A stretch of 64,000 nt of DNA, from positions 1-64,000 of the forward strand of contig DF237010.1 of the NCBI GenBank assembly GCA_000708835.1, read 5' to 3'. This DNA comes from Klebsormidium nitens (lineage: Eukaryota; Streptophyta; Klebsormidiophyceae; Klebsormidiales; Klebsormidiaceae). The notes beneath the pieces are model-generated. The model ran no database searches. It had not been told where the DNA came from and saw only the letters and a program-made list of their open reading frames with translations. Below are positions 42,001 to 52,391 of this stretch, in pieces (within the stretch, counting starts at the first letter, position 1; every line of letters begins with the position of its first letter). The translations under genes were made by a program, and so were the position numbers.

Positions 42001-43484
42001 CAACCCGCTCCCTATTTGAGTAACATTTTCTGGGGTGGCTTCCACATCAAGCCTTTGAATTCCTGAGATCCACTCTTGGTAGAGAGCGGAGCGAGCAGCC
42101 TCTGAACAACGTAGGTCACATCCACGTGGCAGTTATTGATGATGGATTGTCAGGGGGGTTTTGGTCCGGGGGACTGCTGCTGACGCGGAAGCTGACCGGT
42201 TGGCGGCATGCAGGAGCGGTACGACACGGTGGAGCACAACTTCGCGTTCCGGACGCTGGTGGCGGACACGGTGCTGAGCAACAGCAGCTGGAGGCGGAAA
42301 GCGCTGCCGCCCTGGCTGGCCGACCTCTGCAAGGTATCTCATTGCTGGGTCAGGATTTGTGGGGTCTTAAAAGGGAAACTCCGGCATGTTGTTGGGAGCA
42401 CGAATGATATTGAAGTTTCGACCTACAGATCATCGAGACTGGCGTCTGCATTGGGAAGTAGCTCTATTCGAGTTTGGTGTGCATCGCGCCGCCGTGTGTT
42501 GAGAAGCAGAAACTCTGGGCAGAGATATCTTCTCCCGGCTGCGCTCAAGCGTACTACCCTGCGTGTGGCAGGCTGGCGATCCCGCGGCCCTGCTGCGCAC
42601 TCTGCTGGAGCACGGCCGCCTGGAAGAGGCGGCGGAGCTGGCGCTCGACATCCTGGAGAAACCGAAGAAACAGGTGACCGCACCCGCCGTATGCAGCCGG
42701 TCGACTGATGGCGTCGTTGCATGGGGCAGGATTGTGGATATGTTTACTCCAATGTCTTTCTTCTTGTTGCAAGACTCAAATCTTTTTAGCCGGATGCGCA
42801 AATAACTTGACTGATAAGGCCAGCACAGCCTCCCTGCCCGCTTTTGCGGTGACAGCGCCCGCAGCTTTCTTGCAAAATTCTTTTCTTCCGCACCGCAAGA
42901 CATGTTCATTGCCGATGATTACACGGTAGCCGAGCTAAGCGTCTATAAAAAGGCGTCTTTCCGAGTGAAAAACGGGTAGCTGAGGTAATGACCGACACTG
43001 TCGGTCTGCTCCTGTTCAGCGTACGTCGAGCCGGGCCGGCTTCGTGGCCTCACAGCAGCTGGGCGCGGTGTGGGTGCCGCACACGCTGTTGGGCCAATTG
43101 CAGCAAGACCTCGCGCAGCCGGGCCAGCCTGCATCGCGCAACCGCGCAAAGCTGCAGGCCGCACTGCACAGAGAGCTCCAGCAGCACGTCGCACAGGTAC
43201 GTAGCACGCTGGCAGGAACCTTGATTGAAACGAAGGGAGTGGGGACCTTTCCTTCATGCTTATGTGGAGAATTGATCGTATGTGAACGATGTCGGACTTT
43301 CTGCGAGTTTCGGTGGTCGGGCCTTCCTGGTCAAGGCTGCTTGAACCAGCCTTCATCTGGGCTGGTGGCAATTAGAGGTATGGTGGTACTGGCAGTGAGC
43401 GCGGCCCACTAATTGCAAGCTGATGCTGTCTGTGCGCTTGCGCAGGTGACCAGCGATACCAGGACGCTCCATGCTGCTGCTTAG
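33030..43484 (+). CDS. NUP160: Nucleoporin NUP160
   Basis: About 25 exons, roughly 1450 residues, close to the animal and plant length. NUP160 is a scaffold subunit of the NUP107-160 Y-complex of the nuclear pore. N-terminal exons at 33030-33208, 33419-33539 and 33708-33996 encode beta-propeller strands (ATGAVLVALFSAGILYSAP; LHLDGSLRLWNLQTRDQLV at 34501-34661; VVCLYEIEEHGWAATFVQS at 35344-35412). A large exon (36732-37399) and those at 37620-37791, 38009-38259, 38613-38796, 39341-39803 and 40059-40331 encode the alpha-solenoid. The family-diagnostic C-terminal block is NPYRVLFAFHTARHNWRHAA, then DSAWL. Later exons give EVVWLLLEAAAFDQALSLA, LQAYLERYDTVEHNFAF, GDPAALLRTLLEHGRLEEA and VWVPHTLLGQLQ, as in the animal C-terminus. 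The last exon is 43446-43484. Some middle boundaries are approximate. Divergent from FY. Confidence 0.88.
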
Positions 43485-44580
43485 AATGCAAATGCACGTC
43501 GAATGTACTAGCAAAGCTTTGCACCCGTTCGGTTAGGCCCGTACAAGCGAGGTCAAGCCTTGCATCAGAAGCGGCCGGTTCGGATTGTCACCACGTAAGC
43601 TCAGCGGCCTAAATGATGTGGCAAACTCGACTCCATCCAATCTTTTGGACATATGCCGAAAGACGAAATCGCGCGGTTGCCATAGTCCGACATTGTGGCA
43701 CTGGGCGCAGGCTGCGGACCATAGAGACTATACTGCTCAAGTCAGCCTAGCTAGCTCACTATATCATACCATAACGCGTCGGAAACTTGAAATCGTACAT
43801 GATATCATTGAAGCTCAAGGACATCATGTCATCATGGAATGCACATGGCTCTTTCGTGGTCCATCCATGCAATCACATGACCAAAGCTTGGCCGCCGGGC
43901 ACAGCTAGCAACTGGCAAGCTGCTCTGCACGCGACTGTTGTAGTACGCCGCAATCGTGGGGCTTCCAACCGTAATGCACATATGATAGATCCGTATATAC
44001 TGCGGCCCCGGGACATGCAGTATCGGAATTGCATGAGTGCAATGCATGTAACAAAGCGATTGCATGCATGCAAATTAAGCGATCGACAATTGACACTCGA
44101 CATTGACCCACATATATACAGGGACCAAAGTTCTATAAGCTTACCTAGTGCTCGCTGTATATTAAACGGATCGCCATAGAATGATCTGTGCACGTCTATA
44201 GCGCCCGGCGCGGCGCCGGCCTAGCTATTGCTCGAGTCTGACGTTTGAGCTTTTTGAGTCTGTCGCAGTGCTGATGCGCTCAGTGCTCGTACAATCTCGA
44301 TCAATTACAGGCAAACAACCGCTCTTTGACAATTACGCAAATGATTGAACGTAGGTTATGACGAACATAATTGGAAGCATTGTTCATGTACTGCTCTGCT
44401 GACAGCTCGCGCTTTCAATTGTGGCGCAGCCGCAAAAGCAACACTCGCAAATACAATAAGACTGAGGTGACGGCTGCTGCAGCACCACCAGCCTGCGCGG
44501 CTGGACTCGGAGTTTAGCGTTCCAACATATGCGCGGCTCGCCGGTCGGGCCCATAAATCAAAAGATATCAGGCCACGGTT
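43485..44580. other. Convergent 3' spacer, no gene seen
   Basis: It lies between the NUP160 and Cache-protein 3' ends. Palindromic tetramers are very dense at 43780-44250 (TGCATGCATGCAAATT, GCGCCCGGCGCGGCGCCGGC). No supported coding segment. Confidence 0.55.
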
Positions 44581-47500
44581 TCAAAAGGACGGGCCGGTCA
44601 GGTAACCCGAGAGGATAAAGAACTTTTTCCCGGTGGCTGGTTGCTGTACTGGCTCGAGCCACGTGTACTTGTTGGCACCATTGAGCACATAGTAAATATA
44701 CTTGGGGGCGCCTTCGGCAAAGGCGGTCAACAATGCGGCCGCCACATCTGGCGTCTCGCTTTCCTGCAGGATAAGAAACTCAAAATTCGAAACCGCGCTG
44801 CGACGAATGTTGCCTCACGTTGACTCGAAAGGGCTTTCTTGTCCACAAGTAGTGGCACACCAGCCGTGCGACGATTCCGTGCTGATGCATCTTTGTTGGC
44901 ATCCTAAAGAAAAAGTGCATGACCTCGAAAACCGACCGGCCCGCACCGCTCCAAACCGTAACGCCATGGATTCGAGTCGACTCGTTCCGCAGAAGAGCTC
45001 TCTCCACCGTCACGCCGGCGGAACCTCTAAACTCGTCTTGCAAAGTGAGCGCCCCGGATTACGCGATCGGCTCTGACCAGGGCGGAAGCTCTCACCAGGG
45101 GGGTCTTCCCCGCCTTGGCAAAGACGTCGCCGTGCGCCAGGCAGCGGAACCCGGTAGCCGGGTCGGCGTCGTAGACAGTGACGTAGAAGCCCCCCAGGGT
45201 GCGCCCGGGGTACACCTCCTGGTTGGCGGCGTCCAGCAGCGGCTGGACCGTCCCCGCATACCGGAGGATGCGGCCGAAGTTGCTGGCCAGCGTGTAGGCC
45301 ACGACCGGGGTGCAGAAACTGTAGGTGGAGTAGAGGCACTGGGAGATCTCGGTGTAGCCCTGCGCAAGGAAGAACAACCGTCGAATCACGATTGGATTGT
45401 GACCCCCAGTACTACCGAGCAAAATCGTTGACGGCTTACTGGTTAAGCAGGTGTGGTTTGGAGGGAAGCATTCTTGTGCTGGTAACGCCCACGAGAAGAC
45501 CGCCGCGTGTGAGCTTGCAGGTAAGTCTGGTCAGCGTTAACTAACGCGAGCATGAGCGGCCTGAGGAAGAAACCGCCATACGGGGATTCGGACCAGGCGC
45601 GAGATGCCAACGGATCCTTTGGAAGGAAATCCTAACACGTGCAAAGGGAAGTGCTGAAACCGGTCGCGAGACTCTCTCTCCCGGGCACTCGAAGGCCGCC
45701 GTTCCCCCTCCGCCCCCTGCCGGTTCTCTCACCGAGATGACGACGTTAGCGCCTTGGCGATGGACCTCTTGAGCCCCAGGTCCGTCTTGCCCACGAAGAT
45801 GTACTCGTAAGTGCCCCCCCCGGATTTCCCGAGCTCCAGCGTCACTTCGCGGAAGTTTGTGTACACCGGGATGCGCGCGGCCGACAGGCCCTTGGTGGCG
45901 GAGTTGCCAATCCCGGTCGCGTTCGGGTAAGCGACCCGGTGGAAGTTTACGTCCAGGACGAGGGGGTAGAAGCCGTTCGCCTGATACCGGGGGTCGTTGC
46001 TGTTGATGGCCTCGTACACCTGGCAAAGGAGGCCGTGTTTGAGCGCAAACGGCAAAAGTGTTCTAAAGGGCGGGAGTAAACAGCATGTCCCGTTTGATCA
46101 ACTGAGGTCGTGGACAACGTTGTGCTGGCCAACGATGTTCCCTTGATGCCGAAGATATGGATATTGGTGGAGCGGAATGATTTACCACTCGAGGAACCCG
46201 ACAGGAGGAAAACGAAGAGAATCAGTAGTCGCGAAGCGAAGCTGCCACCGAGTTCTGATTGGAAGCGATACGTGAAGCTGCTGAAGTTACCGGGGTCAAC
46301 GAAATGAGACAAGTTAGTGAAAACTTTACCCGTGATTAGTAAGTGGTCAGCCAAACCAAAGCCGGTGCACGAACTACCGGCAGAACAAATCAAGTCAGCA
46401 CGTTGACCCGACCCACCTTTCGGGGGTCGCTCGCTGCGTTGACGTCAGCAACAACCAGGTTCACTAGGTTCACCATGGCTGCATACTCGCAGCCGGTTTC
46501 CTTGACGGGGTCCGAGTGACACGCGGGGAGGCTCAGGCTGTCGTCCTGGTAGAGGGGTAAAGGGAGTGTTAGTCTGTTTCGCTTTTGTCGAAGGGGCGTG
46601 ATGCAAATCTGCCTTCGGCACCTACGAATTCTGCAGCCTAGAGAGCATCGTTGTTATGACCCGTTGATAAGGTCCATTTGTACATTCACCTACGAATTCT
46701 GCTCTTACCCAAGCTTGTGTCTTTTACGCTTGTTTGAGTCAGCCTCTTGTCAGCTGATTTTTACCGGATAACGACTGGCGGAAGGGCACAATAAAGGTGG
46801 TTAAAATCAGTGCCTAAGTCCCGTAATGGAGACCCTATTAGCTGCTCGCAGTCGCGCCGCGTAACACGCCTCGATGAGTCAAACCCATGATTGCTGTCCA
46901 GATACGCTAGGCATCACCATTGCAGCATTAAGACACTTCGAAGAAAGAAGCGCAAAGGAATGGAAGAAAATTGCATTTTGGGGCCAGTTCGGTGGCGCCT
47001 CTCACCGCATTCCGTACCGGGGAAGAGTCGGTCAAGTACCCCGCAAGAACGAAGTACTTCCGGCCCGTGACTACTGACTCCACAGGCTGGAGCCACGTGT
47101 ACTTGACCCGTCCATTAAGGAGGTAACCGACGTACTGGGCGATTCCTTGCTCGAAAGCACTGGTCAGCGCGGCCGCAACATCAGGAGCCTCGCTTTCCTG
47201 CAGGGATGTCGTCGCTACGTGCGTAAAGAAAGGCCCAAGAGTCGAGTATGACTTCAGTGCGCGTCTTCGTGAATCTGAAATTCTTTGTATGCGGATACTG
47301 TTGGGGGTTATTCAGCAGACCGGGCCGGGATGGAGAGTCGGGAGTGCCTAAGAGTGTGTTCTGGAAGATCGAGGGCCTCAACGAAAGGAGTTTAGAGAGC
47401 TGTTCTTGGAAGGAAATCGGGGCTTGCTCTAAACTAATAGCACCGCCTATGAGAACCTCTCCTACGAGGTTTAGCGACGGAAATCATGGATTATGCTAAG

Positions 47501-50149
47501 GATATTTCTTTAAGTATGAGCTGTTCAAGGAGTAGGCCTGCCCAACATACGTGACCAGGTGCAGAGCAGTGAAGGAAGGTTCAGAGCGATGGAAGCGACC
47601 CCAGAAGGATATAGAAGCAGCAGCTTAAGCCCACGGTGCAAAAGGAGAGTACTAATCTGATGGAACATGTAATAGTGTGACCCTCTCTGACCTGGGGGGT
47701 CTTCCCCGCCTTTTCGATGACGGCCCCGTGCGCCATGCAAACGTAGCCAGTGGCGGGGTTACCGTCGTAGATCTGGGTGTAGAAGCCGCCCGGTATGGTC
47801 CCGGGGTAAACCTGCCTGTTGACTGCGTCAATCAGTGTCTGCGGATTAGGCGCATACTCCAGGCCGGTCGCCAGGTTGGTGGAGAGCGCGTAGGCTGCCA
47901 CCGGGCTGCAAAAAGTGTAGTTGGTGTAGAGGCACGAAGAGATCTCGGTGTACCCCTGGGGAAGGTTGGGCAGAAGAGAGAGGTTAGAGCCACTCCTTTA
48001 ATCAAAGAAGCTTCGCCTTTGTGAAGAAAGATTTCCACGCCCCAAAGACCGGAGGCGTGGACCAAACAATCAGAGCTCTCGCTGGCAAATGTGTGACCCG
48101 TGTGTACCCTGTTGCAAGTCAGAGGCTATATCAATTTTTGTGATGACAAGGAAACGCTTTGAACGGCAGTGCTTCAAGACTAGCATTCTTTGGAGTTTCC
48201 CTTCGAGTTTGATACACGACACTCGTTGTATGATGGTTTTAGACTTTAAACAAGAAGCTTTGTACGTACAAAGGTAAGAACTTTGCTGTGACGGATTGGT
48301 TTCTATAACCTGGAAACACAACAAGATTCTCAGGAATTCTCGCCTAGGAACACGAGCCCATCTCTTTTAGAGTGTGAATGCACAACTATAAGCTAGTGTA
48401 AATACAGAAGGCTATTGACGTGGGCAGCCACCATTTCCTTTGCGGCATCCCCAGGTAAGTCCCCATCTGAGCCTCACCGCTCCTACGGAATACCCATTTG
48501 GCAGTTCCGGCCCAATGTAAGACTTCTTCAGCCCGAGCCGACCCCCCGCACCCGTGAAGAGATACTCTGTGGTGCCCCCCCCGGCTCTGGCAATCGCGCG
48601 GACGTTCTCAGCGAAGTTGGGGTACGTTGGCACTCCAATGTCGTCATTGGAGTCCTGCAACTCCAAGCCAAGGCTCGAGGTGTTCACGTGAGCCACGCGA
48701 ATGCCCTTGCTATCGTACACAAACGTGTAGAAGCCGTTGAACACATATCGCGGGTCCTTGTTGTTGAGTTTCGTATAGACCTGCGAAAACTAAAGGCCCT
48801 GTCAGCGTAGGGATTGCTAAGGAATGTCAAGAAGGTGAGCACCTGGGGATCATTGATTGGGCGGTGCGCGCACCATTCACCGCTTCTGTACCCATGCCTC
48901 TTTGAGTGTTCCCGTGTCAACAAAGTTGAAGGTTGCTTGATTGGCTCCTGCATCAATGGTATCTGGATATACTTTGTCGCAAATAGCAAAGATTTGGATA
49001 TCCAATGAGGGGAGTTATTGTATCTCCCTCATGAGTTACAAACAACAAAACACGCCAAGCGGACTAATCAGTCAAGAGTCGGAGGTGGCCAGCCTCACAT
49101 GGTGACTCTGACATGTCTTTCTAACATGGCTCCTGTGGGACAGACGGACGCAAGCCCTGAGACACCGATTTTCTACCAAACAGCCCAAGAAGATCCACCA
49201 ACGTGCATCAGGTGGGAATGCAGCATGCACGGCAGTGTAGTCACCTCAAAGGGATCCTTGGCTGCCGCCACGTCTGCGATGACGTTCAGCACCAGGTTTC
49301 GCGTGATGGCCAGCTCGCAGCCGGTCTCCTTGGCGGGATCGTTGATGCAGTTGGTGATGGAAGACTGCTGCGCCTGGGTGCCAGGCTGAAGATGCGGGGA
49401 AAGACGACAATCTGTATTGGTTGACCACTCGCTGCTTGGAAGGGAGCCCAGTTTGTATCGCCAGCAGCAAGTGGATGCCGTTAGGTGCAGCAGTCCGAGA
49501 ACTGACATCTGGCGCACTTCTCCGGTGTGCCAGATGGGTTAAGGTGGTGCCAAATGGTTGCTCAGCTATGAGCTTGCCAGAAAGATCTTGATGCAGGTTG
49601 ACTGCAGTAATCAAATGCGGGATGAATGCAGCTTCTATTGAACAAAGAGATAGCCCCTCCTTGAGCATTGAAAGTATCATGGTATGCAACTTATGAAAGC
49701 AAACCTTCTGCTATTGAGTGCTGAAACCGATCGGCGCAGTCAAGCAGACCCGCGCAACATGAAGCAAAGAAGCAGACTCGTCAAGTCCAGGATAAGTACA
49801 GCATTTGGTGGGCATTCAGCATCAGGGTCAGCATCGGTCAACAACTATAAGTAAAAAGCAACTTTCTAGGCGCAACCCGAACTCAACTTACAGGCCCCAG
49901 CAGCTTTGACAATGCGGTCCAGTTAACATCAATCTATCTAATCCAATTAAACTTGAGCTGCAGGAATCAATGCATGGTTTACAAAGCCAAAACTTCGCTC
50001 ACATGAGCCAAGCAGTAACACTAAAAGATAGAAGAAGCACTCACCAGCATAAAGCATATGAAGAGCCCCATCATTGCAAGCAGCACTGTGCCGCAGGTCC
50101 GCAGTCGTGGCCCCATGTTGTTCACTGATTGCTTAGCAACGGCGCCCAT
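44581..50149 (-). CDS. Single-pass membrane protein, tandem double-Cache-like ectodomain
   Basis: Nine exons, all joined in phase 0, 618 residues: 50045-50149, 49245-49385, 48478-48780, 47692-47955, 47018-47197, 46417-46545, 45733-46020, 45096-45359 and 44581-44763. Exon 1 gives a short basic N-terminus and one membrane helix (GTVLLAMMGLFICFML), so the rest should face outside or the lumen. Exons 2-5 (296 residues) and 6-9 (287 residues) are clear duplicates, exon for exon: PAKETGCELA/PVKETGCEYA; NNKDPRYVFNGFYTFVYD/NSNDPRYQANGFYPLVLD with AGGGTTEYLF/SGGGTYEYIF; GYTEISSCLYTNYTFC/GYTEISQCLYSTYSFC; and NGRVKYTWLQPV/NGANKYTWLEPV. Each module carries two Cache-like folds (a FY-x-x-VYD strand, a VAH or LAHG strand, then a GGG or YxxYxLNG strand pair). 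Cache domains bind small molecules in receptors. Conserved Cys pairs and N-glycosylation sites (NTS, NYT, NAT) fit an extracellular location. No cytoplasmic signalling domain is present. Confidence 0.8.
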
Positions 50150-50324
50150 ATTGTGGGCAGCTGCGTCAGCGCGCGCCTTTGAGCTGATCAGAATATAGAA
50201 TGCTGCCGCCTGAAGCTTCTTTTCAAGAGGCGGCTGACTCCAGATCGAAAACGATGCTGCCAAAGTCCGCAGCCATTCAGGAGGCCGAGAATTTGCGCTG
50301 CGGCCGATTGATGATAGTGAAAGT

Positions 50325-50616
50325 ACCGTAGTCCAACGTGATGATTCCGAATAAATAAATAATTATTTGCGTACGGAAAGTCAGAAATTCGGATTTCCTA
50401 GTCGGAAAGTGAAATTTCGGAAAGGTAAAATAACCTTGAAATGGTCCTCGGGAGCCGTAAAACTGCCAAAAACAGCCAAAAACTCCCCTTCGAAGTGAGA
50501 CCATAGGGCATTCGGATTCTTGTCGGAATCAGCATATATAATTCCACTTTCCTGGTCGGATTGTTGAGAAATAATTCGAAACAAAATCGTTCGGAATCAT
50601 CACGTTGGACTACGGT
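50325..50616. mobile_element. MITE with perfect 27-bp terminal inverted repeats
   Basis: The left end (50325-50351, beginning ACCGTAGTCCAACGTGATGA) is exactly the reverse complement of 50590-50616. AGT flanks both sides (50322-50324 and 50617-50619), a possible 3-bp target duplication. The 292-bp interior is AT-rich, has no transposase frame, and holds a second, weaker inverted pair around GGAAAGTGAAATT / AATTCCACTTTCC. It is a non-autonomous DNA transposon just upstream of the Cache-protein start. Confidence 0.78.
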
Positions 50617-50828
50617 AGTACCAACGGTAGTAATTCCTAAGTAGTGACCAGTACCTAGATGTATTCCAGGCTCCGCCATTCACAGTATGGGCTTCGGCAT
50701 GCAGGCACTGTTCACACAGAACGCACTTGTAAGTATAGGATCTGAAACACGGTAGTACAGCTCGTCCGGAAATTAATTCTCAACCGGTGAGAAGCATCCG
50801 TTTCATGTGGGGTGACTTTGGGCAGAGC

Positions 50829-50877
50829 ATGGTAGGTACGGCAACCGGTTGCCCGTACCGACTCACCTTCCTACCAT
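50829..50877. repeat. Imperfect hairpin, nested palindrome
   Basis: ATGGTAGG at the left pairs with CCTACCAT at the right. Nested inside is a near-perfect palindrome at 50835-50859 with core GGCAACCGGTTGCC. Confidence 0.65.
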
Positions 50878-51856
50878 AGATTCAGGTGAGTACTTCAAAG
50901 CAGGTACCTGCCGTACTCACAATTACAATGTGGTACCAGGTACAGCAGTGGCGAACACCAGCAAAATTAATTGGTGAACCTTGCACAATCATTGGTACCG
51001 CGATTGTCGGAAAATGACCGTTTGACGTCTTTCACTGAAAACTACTGCCATGACTGACCCTTGACTTTACCTATAGGTAGATGACTTTGCCAGTCGGTTT
51101 GGGAATAAGATTAGGTACCGGTAGCTCCAAACCGCTGCAGACCAAGTACTAGAACATGACAGTCAAATATTTGCATCTGCCCCAGGGACTTTAAGCGAAT
51201 TCCTGCGCAGCTTACTAATCAGTATTCCGACCTGATCACGAATTCGACACTCATCATGTTAGTGGGTGCCCCGCACCCGGTATTTGTGATGCCACCGGCT
51301 TCATGTCAAGGTTTAGCCTGGAACATATGTTTCCGCCACATATTGGCTAGCTGATCCTTACAAGCAGGCAGGCGCCTCAATGGAGCCTCAATGATGATGA
51401 ACAAAGAAATTAATCGCCATTCAGCTTGAGCGAGGGTTGACACAGGAACACAGCGAGCTTCGTAAGCAGTTGCATCTCAAAGTGTGTCGTGCTGCTAGCT
51501 GCTGATTCTCTGCTCAAGAATCGGAGCCTACCTATATATAAGTGGCGCCCGTGCAATCAGTTCGTATACGCAAGCCTGGCTCGAGGCGCCTATCATATGC
51601 TGTGTATGCTCGATAGGCTATCAACGCGATACTTACGTCGTCGACGTACCCTTATGGCGAGGACCTAGCTGCATATATTGGGCGCCTCGCTTTCAGTTGC
51701 GGCGCCATGGAGCGCGTGACAACAGTGACAATCTGATTTGTAGTCAAAGTCTATGATGGCGTGCACATCGCGATCGCGCAGGCTTCCTTATACTGGTGAT
51801 TCAATGAGGAACATATATCAGGCTTATATCATCGATTTCTAACGTGAACTTCAAAG

Positions 51857-51873
51857 GGTAGGTCGGACCTACC
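51857..51873. repeat. Palindrome GGTAGGTCGGACCTACC
   Basis: A 17-bp inverted repeat with one central mismatch. It shares the GGTAGG/CCTACC arms with the hairpin at 50829-50877. Confidence 0.65.
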
Positions 51874-52391
51874 AGATTGAACTTCACACCTACCACAACG
51901 TACTTCCTTTCGGCATGGTAGCAAGTATCAGGTGGGAAGTCCAGTCAACTTCAATCACGAATATGAAGCATGCCCCAATTCCCAATTCATAGATTTCAGC
52001 TGAGGCCTGCAGTTAAACGCGTGATTCGATCGCTCTCCACGGTCCCAAGATGAGAGCCAAACGGACTTACTTACTATCGGGTTACCGTCACTAAAGCATG
52101 TAAAAGCCAAATTGCAACAAACCACATGGGATGATAAGTCGGCGGTACAGAGGATGTCGCGACGTCGGTGTCTGGCAAGTCACTCACCGTAAGTGGCAAC
52201 TCAAAGGTTTTGGCATGAAGAAAGCCTCTATACCGGAAATGTTGTGCAACACTTTTAGAGCGTGTGTCCTTGTGGCACGTGCCCCTAGCACGGCGCCATG
52301 CAGTGACCTTCGGTGAAAGACTCCGACGAACAGAAGTAGCGATTGCTCGCCTCGCGTATCATTCCTCGCAAAGAATACTACGCCTTGAGTT

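Larger units (their letters stand above)
50617..52391. other. Spacer with hairpin-forming sequences, no gene seen
   Basis: No coding segment recognised. Between about 50760 and 51930 GGTACC/GGTAGG and CCTACC motifs recur in inverted orientation, including hairpins at 50829-50877 and 51857-51873. The stretch 51530-51840 has the palindrome-rich AT composition of the other 3' junctions. Confidence 0.5.
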
